A stretch of 64,000 nucleotides of DNA from Methylomicrobium lacus LW14 (GTDB lineage Bacteria > Pseudomonadota > Gammaproteobacteria > Methylococcales > Methylomonadaceae). The translations under genes and the position numbers were made by a program. The DNA lies in contig NZ_AZUN01000001.1 in the NCBI RefSeq assembly GCF_000527095.1, forward strand, positions 4,043,501-4,107,500. The letters are read 5' to 3'. Shown here in pieces: positions 57,910 to 64,000 of this stretch. The notes beneath the pieces are model-generated. The model saw only the letters and a list, made by a program, of their open reading frames with translations. It ran no database searches and was not told where the DNA came from. The first letter of the stretch is position 1. Each line of letters opens with the position of its first letter.

Positions 57910-59351
57910 ACAGAATCCTGACGCTTTGCCTCTTGGGGTTCATCGCCGGTTGTACGGTCGGCCCCGATTATGTCCCTCCCGAGGCGCCAACGCCCGCCCA
58001 ATGGAGCGAAAACCAATCTGCGCCAGGCAATCTTGAAAATTCTCATATCTGGTGGAAAACCTTCGAAGATCCGGTTTTGGACCGCTTAATTGACGAAGCG
58101 ATCACGGCCAATCTGGACCTGAAACAGGCATTCCAGCGCATCCGCATCGCCCGCACGCAAAGGACGCAGGCCGTCGCCGCGGGACTGCCGACGCTCTCCG
58201 GCCAAAGCACCGTCTCGCGGCGTCTGAATAGCATCACCTCGTCCTCCGGCACGACGGGTACGGCCGGCGGCGCCTTCGGCATCGGCAACCGGCTGATCAA
58301 TATCTTCCAGTCGGGTTTCGATGCGCAGTGGGAGCTCGATTTATTCGGCGGTATCCGGCGGACCGTCGAAGCGGCGGAAGCGACTGTCGAAGCCGAAACC
58401 GAAAACCGCAGAGCTTTGCAGGTCAGTCTGCTCGGCGAAGTGGCCAGTCAATACATTACCCTGCGCGCCAATCAGCAGCTGCTTGCCGTCGTCGATGATA
58501 ACCTGATCACGCAGCGCGATACCTGGCATCTGACCCAGGAAAGGCAAAAAGCCGGGCTTGCCTCCTCCCTGGACGTCGCGCAAGCCGAGGCGCAGGCCGA
58601 TGCGACCGCGGCGGAACGGCCGCTCTATGAAAACCAGATCAAACTGGCCATGCACGCCTTGAGCGTATTGTTGGACAGAACGCCGGGCGAATTGGCCGCA
58701 CGCCTGCGGCAAGCCTCAGCCATCCCGCTTCCGTCAACGCCGGTCGCCGCCGACCTACCGTCGGAATTGTTACGCCGCCGACCCGACATCCGCAGCGCCG
58801 AAAGACAGCTTGCGGCCGCGAATGCGGAGATCGGCGCCGCGGTCGCCGCGCAGTATCCGCGCATCAATCTTGCCGCTTTCATCGGCCTCCAAAATACCGA
58901 CATCACCGATTTCACGATGCTCGGCAAATCCTGGTCGATGGCGTCGACCCTCGCGTTTCCGATTTTCAACTGGGGCAGCATCAAAGCCAATATCGAAGGT
59001 AAAACAGCCCGCCATCAGGAATTGTTGTACGCCTATCGGGCGGCTGTGCTGAATGCGTTCAAGGAAGTCGAAGATGCGCTGGCGTCTCTCGAACAGGAGC
59101 GGCAGCGCCATGAACAATTGAAGCAAGCCGAGTCGGCGGACCGGCTGGCGCTCGCGCTGGCACAGGAACGCTACCGCAACGGCTTGACCGCTTTTTTGGA
59201 CGTGCTGATCGCCCAACGCGCACTGCTTGTTAGACGGTTGGCTTTAATCGATAGTCAAGCCAAGCTCGCCGGACAAAGAGTGGCCCTCTACAAATCATTG
59301 GGCGGCGGCTGGCAGGTCAAGGAGTCTTCCTTGGGTCCGAAAGGCGGTTAA
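57906..59351 (+). CDS. NodT/TolC-type outer-membrane efflux lipoprotein
   Basis: The 481-residue protein has a lipobox (LLGFIAGCTVGPDYVPP), then two OEP repeats with the long helices (DLKQAFQRIRIARTQRTQAV and SAERQLAAANAEIGAAVAAQ). It ends YKSLGGGWQ, the family C terminus. It forms the outer channel for the preceding ABC exporter. Four genes in a row with overlaps define one operon. Confidence 0.92.
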   Translation: MNRILTLCLLGFIAGCTVGPDYVPPEAPTPAQWSENQSAPGNLENSHIWWKTFEDPVLDRLIDEAITANLDLKQAFQRIRIARTQRTQAVAAGLPTLSGQSTVSRRLNSITSSSGTTGTAGGAFGIGNRLINIFQSGFDAQWELDLFGGIRRTVEAAEATVEAETENRRALQVSLLGEVASQYITLRANQQLLAVVDDNLITQRDTWHLTQERQKAGLASSLDVAQAEAQADATAAERPLYENQIKLAMHALSVLLDRTPGELAARLRQASAIPLPSTPVAADLPSELLRRRPDIRSAERQLAAANAEIGAAVAAQYPRINLAAFIGLQNTDITDFTMLGKSWSMASTLAFPIFNWGSIKANIEGKTARHQELLYAYRAAVLNAFKEVEDALASLEQERQRHEQLKQAESADRLALALAQERYRNGLTAFLDVLIAQRALLVRRLALIDSQAKLAGQRVALYKSLGGGWQVKESSLGPKGG

Positions 59352-59378
59352 GGATTCCGTCAAAAATAACTTCCGTAA

Positions 59379-59483
59379 ATGCTGTCACCGGTTCGTGCTG
59401 AGTTCGTCGAAGCATGAACGGGTGACAGCATGAGCCGGGAATTTTCCGTCCATCCTTCGACAAGCTCAGGACGAACGGAAAAT
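59379..59483. repeat. two hairpins carrying a CTTCGAC/GTCGAAG core
   Basis: Hairpin one, 59379-59431, has 20-base arms (ATGCTGTCACC.GTTC.TGC) with two mismatches. Hairpin two, 59441-59483, has ATTTTCCGT arms around a CCTTCGACAAGCTCAGGACG core. The cores TTCGTCGAAG and CCTTCGAC are related in opposite orientation; similar GTCGAAGG strings are frequent dispersed elements in proteobacteria. They follow the efflux operon and precede the convergent oxidase operon. Confidence 0.7.
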
Positions 59484-59532
59484 TTTATCGGGAAGTTGTT
59501 TATGACCATATCCTAAGTAGATCTATCTCATA

Positions 59533-59922
59533 TCATACGAGCGACATGCAGGCCGGGAAAAAAAAGGCAGCGCTGCCGGCCCATAAAACCCCAAACAAAG
59601 ACAGCAATGCAAGCAACCGCATGACGTCTGTCAGAAACAACCGGGAGTTTTTCGGCATCGCCTCGTCTCTCTTCATACGCAGCACAACATCGGGCTTCAC
59701 GATCAGAAGCAGTAATGCCAGCAGAGCCGCAACGGTTGCAACGCTTACGGTCGTCTGCATCCCAAAACCGACGTAATTGCCCGCGAGTGCGGCGCAGACG
59801 AGATGGTGTGCCCCGTACACCACAGAAAAGTGCAGCGCCCAAATCGTTAAAGGACCGATCAAAGCGATCAGCACAGTGCCGACGGCTTGTTTGGAAGAGG
59901 GGTTTTTCGATGCCTTCATCAT
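59533..59922 (-). CDS. small membrane protein of the cytochrome oxidase operon
   Basis: The 129-residue protein has three or four membrane helices (AVGTVLIALIGPLTIWALHF, TTVSVATVAALLALLLLIVK, LLALLSLFGVLWAGSAAFFF). The GPLTIWALHFSVVYGAHHLVC segment has histidines in a membrane context. It follows the fused oxidase gene, overlapping by four bases (ATGATGAAG), so it is translated with it. It could be a small oxidase subunit or assembly factor; no family is assigned. Confidence 0.7.
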   Translation of the reverse strand: MMKASKNPSSKQAVGTVLIALIGPLTIWALHFSVVYGAHHLVCAALAGNYVGFGMQTTVSVATVAALLALLLLIVKPDVVLRMKRDEAMPKNSRLFLTDVMRLLALLSLFGVLWAGSAAFFFPACMSLV

Positions 59923-62462
59923 AAAATCATTCTCGGAAAGCCATGAATCACAACGAGCCCGACAAGCGCTTGCGCCGCAGTGTAATAAACCAGCAAGGCG
60001 GTGTTTTCGAGCGTAGCGCAACGTACTCGGTCGAGCTTGCCGGTAAAGTGCCGAGCGATCACAAACAACGACATAATCAGCACGGTAAAAACGAGCTGTC
60101 CGGTTAAAATGCCATCCGTGTAGACCATGGCCCCATAGCTCGACACGGTGGGCCTGAGTCCCGCCTGCCAGTGGCAACCGACCGCCAAGTACACGGCAAG
60201 GATACTCGAGAGGGCGCCTAGCAGCACCAGCAGCGGCGTCCCTAAATGCGGGTGACCCGGTGCCGGCAGCGTTCTCCTTGCGACCGCAAAAAATGCCGCG
60301 CCGGCAGTAAACAGCAGGGCGCTGAGGGCAGGCCACTTAAGGTCTGGCAGGCCTCCTGCATCGGAAGGCCAAACCTTGGGCGCTACGGTCCAGAGATAAA
60401 GATAGGAAAACAAGTAGGATAAATACAGCGAGCCGGCGACGACCATCAGAATCACCATGGCCCACCAGCCGTGGCCTATCGGGCCGGAGACATAAACCGG
60501 AAGCTCGATACCGGCGCCGATGTCCACCGGGCCTTTACCGGGGCCTTTATCGAGCTCCCATACCCAGGCTAGGCCACACAAGATCGCCAGTACTCCGCAA
60601 ACAAGAGCCGGCGCCACCACTTTGATGGTCAACAGCAGAAAACAGGCCGCGGTAAACACGGCCGCCAGCACATGCGCCCAGCCGTTGCCCGGCATCTGGA
60701 TCACGTACTGCGGTTTGGCTTCGATGACCGAGGTGACTAAGGTCTCGCGTGCGCCGGTCGGAGCATTGGGCAAATAATGCTGGCCTGAGTCGACCTCTTC
60801 GGACAGATCGGGCTGCGTCCATAAGGGCTCTCGACTGCTCACCTGGGGAATGGAGCGCGTGGAATATAGATCGGCAGAAAGCCATTCGAGGGTTCCTGCT
60901 TGCCAGGGATTGAGCTGTCCGCCCTGTCCGACTCGGAAATTGCGTATCAGATCCACGATGAAAACGAGCACTCCCGCGCCGATCAGATAAGCGCCTAGCG
61001 TGGATATCAGATTATAAGGTCCCCAGCCTGACGCCTCGGAGTAGGTCCATATCCGGCGAGGCATGCCCAGCAAACCGGAAATATGCATGGGCATGAAGGC
61101 GACATTAAAGCCGATAAATATCAGCCAGAAACACCATTTTCCGAGGCGCTCGGACAGCATCCGCGTGCTGAGCATCGGCGCCCAGTAATAAAAGGTCGCG
61201 AACAGCGGGAAGACCATGCCGCCGACCAGGACATAATGCAGGTGGGCGACGATGAAATAGGTATCATGCGCCTGCCAGTCGAACGGCACCATCGCGACCA
61301 TGATGCCGGTCAGCCCCCCGATCGTAAAAATAAACAGCATGCCCAGCACGAACAGCCCCGGTGTCGTCAGCCGAAACCGGTCCTTGGCCGCGGCGATGGT
61401 GGCGATCCAGGAAAAGATCTGGATACCGGACGGTACCGCGACCGTCATGCTCGCGGCCGAAAAAAAAGCCATGCTGAGCGACGGGATGCCGGTGGCGAAC
61501 ATGTGATGCACCCACAGGCCGAAACTGAAGAAACCGGTCGCAATCAGGGCCACGACGATCAGCCGGTAACCGATCAGCGGCCTGCGTGCCATGGTCGGCA
61601 CAATCATCGAGACCAGCCCGGCCGCCGGCAGGAAAATGATGTACACTTCCGGGTGACCGAAAAACCAGAATAAATGCTGCCACAGCAAGGGATCGCCGCC
61701 CTGAGCGGCGGTAAAAAAAGGCCAGCCGAAAGATCGTTCGATTTCCAAATACATCGTCGCGAGAATGACCGCCGGGAACGCCACCACGATCATGCCGGCG
61801 AAGACCAGCATCGACCAGCCGAAAATGGGCAGCTTATCGAGCGACATCCCGGGCGGGCGGGTCCGCAAAATGCCGACGATAATCTCGATGGCGCCGGCGA
61901 TCGCGGAGATTTCGATGAAACCGATGCCGAGCAGCCAGAAGTCGGCGTTGTCGCCGGGCGAATATTCGGTCAGCGTCAACGGCGGATACATGAACCAGCC
62001 GCCTTTGGGCGCCAGGCCGTAGAAGACTGTCGAGAAGAACACCCCGCCGCCGATGATGTAGGCCCAAACGGCAAATGCGCTCAGGCGCGGAAACGGCAGG
62101 TCTCTTGCGGCCAGCATTTGGGGCAGCAACAGCACTCCGAGCGCCTCCATGGCCGGCACCGCGAACAGGAACATCATCGTGGTGCCGTGCACGGTGAAGA
62201 TTTGATTGTAGAGATCTTGACTGACCAGATCATTTTCGGGTATGGCCAGCTGCGTACGCATCACCAGGGCCAAGAGGCCTGCAAGTACAAAAAAGGCGAA
62301 GGCGGCGCCGAGATACAGCAAGCCCACGACGGTGTTGTTGACCGCGGTAATCCAGCGCCAGCCGCTCGGGGTCTCCCAGATGCGCAACAGCTCTTCCTTT
62401 TCACCGGGCGGGCGCGGCAAGCTGTTGGGCAGTGCCGCCTGTTTTTCAGTGGTGTTGGTCAC
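59919..62462 (-). CDS. ctaD: cytochrome c oxidase subunit I and III fusion
   Basis: This is the catalytic subunit of a haem-copper oxidase with subunit III joined to its C terminus. Haem and copper ligands are seen in FTVHGTTMMF, FWFFGHPEVYI (cross-linked His-Tyr), FGLWVHHMFATG (CuB) and YFIVAHLHYVLVGG. Subunit III-like helices begin near residue 610 (GHGWWAMVILMVVAGSLYLS). GTG 62462 is chosen because GAGGGGGAG lies just before it; ATG 62555 would add 31 residues and has no ribosome site. The length of 847 fits a fusion, as in caa3 oxidases of various proteobacteria. Confidence 0.9.
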   Translation of the reverse strand: MTNTTEKQAALPNSLPRPPGEKEELLRIWETPSGWRWITAVNNTVVGLLYLGAAFAFFVLAGLLALVMRTQLAIPENDLVSQDLYNQIFTVHGTTMMFLFAVPAMEALGVLLLPQMLAARDLPFPRLSAFAVWAYIIGGGVFFSTVFYGLAPKGGWFMYPPLTLTEYSPGDNADFWLLGIGFIEISAIAGAIEIIVGILRTRPPGMSLDKLPIFGWSMLVFAGMIVVAFPAVILATMYLEIERSFGWPFFTAAQGGDPLLWQHLFWFFGHPEVYIIFLPAAGLVSMIVPTMARRPLIGYRLIVVALIATGFFSFGLWVHHMFATGIPSLSMAFFSAASMTVAVPSGIQIFSWIATIAAAKDRFRLTTPGLFVLGMLFIFTIGGLTGIMVAMVPFDWQAHDTYFIVAHLHYVLVGGMVFPLFATFYYWAPMLSTRMLSERLGKWCFWLIFIGFNVAFMPMHISGLLGMPRRIWTYSEASGWGPYNLISTLGAYLIGAGVLVFIVDLIRNFRVGQGGQLNPWQAGTLEWLSADLYSTRSIPQVSSREPLWTQPDLSEEVDSGQHYLPNAPTGARETLVTSVIEAKPQYVIQMPGNGWAHVLAAVFTAACFLLLTIKVVAPALVCGVLAILCGLAWVWELDKGPGKGPVDIGAGIELPVYVSGPIGHGWWAMVILMVVAGSLYLSYLFSYLYLWTVAPKVWPSDAGGLPDLKWPALSALLFTAGAAFFAVARRTLPAPGHPHLGTPLLVLLGALSSILAVYLAVGCHWQAGLRPTVSSYGAMVYTDGILTGQLVFTVLIMSLFVIARHFTGKLDRVRCATLENTALLVYYTAAQALVGLVVIHGFPRMIL

Positions 62463-62577
62463 AAACTCCCCCTCATGAAATAACGTATCGCCCTGCCACG
62501 GGTATAAAACACCAGCGCCGCCGTAAAGAATGACCGGCTGATCGCCAGGCTGCATTCATTAACATGCAGCATGACGA

Positions 62578-63570
62578 TTATTCCAAGGCGTTCAAGTAAG
62601 CCGACAAGGCCTGAAGCTCGCTTTCGGAAAAGAAATCGAAAGGCGGCATCAAATTTTCGGGTTTAAGCGTCTGGTGACGGCTGATCCATTGGGCAAAGCT
62701 TTTCGGTTCGTTGGGCAGGATGCCGGCGCCGAGCGATAGCCTGCCGCCGACATGTGTCAAATCCGGTCCTATCTCTCCGTTGGCCCGGCTGCCGCGAACG
62801 CTATGGCAGCCCCCGCATCCGCTGGCGAAAAAAAGCCTTTCGCCCTCTTTTTCAGAAGCCGGTTTCGCACCCGACCTTTCTTTCGCAAGCCAGGCGTCAT
62901 AATCGGCGGGAAGCATCGCCACGGCATAAAAAGCCATCAGCGCGTGGGCGCCGCCGCAATATTCCGCGCATTGTCCGCGCACGACGCCGGGTTTATCGGC
63001 AATTAAATGCAACTTGTTGATGCGGCCGGGAACCATATCGACCTTGCCGGCATACGCCGGCAGCCAGAAACTGTGAATCACGTCCGCTGTCGATAGCTCG
63101 AGTTCGATAGTGCGTCCTGTCGGGATATGCACTTCATTGGCACTTTCCGTCGTCTGTCCGTCGTCGTGGAGATATATCACCCGCCACCACCAACGCTCTC
63201 CAACGACAGAGATACGCACAGGATTTTCTGCGTGAACCAGATTTTCGCCCTCCCGCAACACCATAAAGCCGTAAATCAGCAGAGTGCTCAAGGTCACTAC
63301 CGGGAAAACGATCCCCCCGAGAACCACGCCTTGTTCACTGCTCAACTTCTGCCGCCAACGGCTGGGGCCGGCTATTGAAATAAAAATCAGCAGGCATATG
63401 AAAGCCGTTATCAACGCTGCGGCAATGAACATGACCCACATCAGCAGCGTAATTCGCGACGAAACCGGACCGAGGCCGGCGAATGCCGATTGCTCGCCTT
63501 CGCAACCCACCATCGCGGTTAGCGCGATGACTAAATACAGTCTCAAAAAGCCATGGCTGATTATTTTCAT
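62578..63570 (-). CDS. coxB: cytochrome c oxidase subunit II with C-terminal haem c domain
   Basis: Subunit II passes electrons from cytochrome c to the catalytic core. The 330-residue protein has a lipobox (LTAMVGCEGEQ), two membrane helices and a complete CuA site: HSFWLPAYAGKVDMVPG and GQCAEYCGGAHALMAF. It then has a haem c domain, SGCGGCHSVRG, with a Met ligand near ENLMPPFDF. ATG 63570 overlaps the upstream cytochrome stop (ATGA). The extra haem domain defines a caa3-type oxidase. Confidence 0.95.
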   Translation of the reverse strand: MKIISHGFLRLYLVIALTAMVGCEGEQSAFAGLGPVSSRITLLMWVMFIAAALITAFICLLIFISIAGPSRWRQKLSSEQGVVLGGIVFPVVTLSTLLIYGFMVLREGENLVHAENPVRISVVGERWWWRVIYLHDDGQTTESANEVHIPTGRTIELELSTADVIHSFWLPAYAGKVDMVPGRINKLHLIADKPGVVRGQCAEYCGGAHALMAFYAVAMLPADYDAWLAKERSGAKPASEKEGERLFFASGCGGCHSVRGSRANGEIGPDLTHVGGRLSLGAGILPNEPKSFAQWISRHQTLKPENLMPPFDFFSESELQALSAYLNALE

Positions 63571-64000
63571 GGACGCGGAGACCGTTCTGTCCATGGCGGC
63601 TGATTCGCGAAGAACGAAGCCGCGGCCGCGACCTGCTGCTCGGTCATCCGCTTCGCAACGACGGCCATCATCGCGCCGTGCGGCGTCTTGTCACGGCCGC
63701 CTTGCCGCCAGATGTGCAATTGCTGCCCGATATACTGTGCTGACTGCCCGGCCAGACGAGGATAGTCCTCGCGCCCCTTCCGGCCATGGCACGCGTTGCA
63801 GGCCGGAATTTTGCGCGTGCGGTCGCCCTGTTCGGCCAGTTGACGGCCTAACTCGCTCTCATCGGCCGAGGAGGGCCGCGCGGGTTGGCGAAAAGCCGGT
63901 CTCTGAGCGGCGTAATAGGAAGCCAAACGCTCAATGTGTTCATCATCGAGATCGCCTGCTACGGGTTCCATAAAGCCGCTTTGCCTCATGTCGTCCTGAA
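63567..64000 (-). CDS. di-haem cytochrome c-type protein (5' end beyond window)
   Basis: The visible C-terminal 143 residues contain one haem site IPACNACHGRKG with its later Met region GAMMAVVAKRMTEQQ. The first visible residues, MRQSGFMEPVAGDLDDEHIE, look like the end of an earlier haem domain, so the protein is probably a c4-type di-haem cytochrome. The frame is open to the window edge with no start. It is the first visible gene of the oxidase operon and would donate electrons to CoxB. Confidence 0.85.
   Translation of the reverse strand, partial: QDDMRQSGFMEPVAGDLDDEHIERLASYYAAQRPAFRQPARPSSADESELGRQLAEQGDRTRKIPACNACHGRKGREDYPRLAGQSAQYIGQQLHIWRQGGRDKTPHGAMMAVVAKRMTEQQVAAAASFFANQPPWTERSPRP

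Noticed and set aside
1..64000. CRISPR array, rRNA operon, prophage or complete insertion sequence
   Set aside because: No regular spacer-repeat array, no rRNA signature and no intact transposase or integrase was found on either strand.

Overview
This window is a chromosomal segment of a GC-rich gammaproteobacterium. Household genes such as mutL, rlmB, truA, rlmD, cysM and htpX are of gammaproteobacterial type. A complete system I cytochrome c maturation operon, pyruvate phosphate dikinase, fructose-6-phosphate aldolase, a PQQ-type sorbosone dehydrogenase-like protein and a caa3-type oxidase fit an aerobic methylotroph or methanotroph of the Methylococcales. That placement is inference: no methane or methanol oxidation gene lies in the window.

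Layout. 1-1534 is the reverse-strand mutL, cut by the window edge. 1710-9927 is rlmB followed by ccmABCDE, a small DUF2283 gene and ccmFGHI, mostly with stop/start overlaps. 10.0-15.0 kb is accessory: an AT-rich membrane protein, an Ig-like/YkuD L,D-transpeptidase behind a possible structured leader, an unknown exported protein and a caspase-like exported protein, separated by hairpin repeats. 15.1-17.1 kb is a sensor diguanylate cyclase. 17.4-21.0 kb looks like a phosphate-starvation lipid remodelling locus: a PlcP-type phospholipase C with an LplT-like transporter, then a 36-codon ORF and an MJ1255-type glycosyltransferase, each transcript preceded by a Pho-box-like direct repeat with a correctly placed -10. 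21-29.5 kb holds fructose-6-phosphate aldolase, an SDR protein, ppdK, a Nudix gene, an oxidoreductase-SelD fusion and mnmH (selenouridine tRNA pathway). 29.9-34.6 kb has a DUF4331 protein facing a TPR/HupE/O-methyltransferase operon and a TIGR02647 gene. 34.7-40.8 kb carries an efflux adaptor, a CigR/RcnB-like protein, a macrodomain protein, a chromate transporter, a c'-like cytochrome and a DcaP-like porin.

40.9-44.0 kb is a lower-GC metal island (two cation diffusion facilitators, a methyltransferase, a DUF3147 protein). 44.1-53.1 kb is a reverse-strand run: a styrene monooxygenase-like FAD protein, truA, a DUF559 gene bracketed by a 37-bp inverted REP-like pair, a cytosolic-looking YkuD protein, rlmD, ydbL, ydbH, cysM and htpX. 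53.2-59.4 kb reads forward: a sorbosone dehydrogenase-like protein with nudF, then a four-gene tripartite ABC exporter. 59.5-64 kb is a reverse-strand caa3-type cytochrome oxidase operon (di-haem cytochrome c, subunit II with haem, fused subunits I and III, small membrane protein) cut by the right edge.

The genes connect at two points. The ccm system attaches haem to the c-type cytochromes, several of which are in this window (cytochrome c, CoxB, the c'-like protein). The PlcP, glycosyltransferase and LplT-like proteins, and separately YdbH/YdbL, all concern membrane lipid turnover and transport. Several families of short palindromic repeats are scattered between genes. The strongest unexplained signals are the paired Pho boxes with a coupled leader ORF, the DUF559 gene inside an inverted REP pair, and the caspase-like exported protein. 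All calls rest on reading the sequence; no database search was run.
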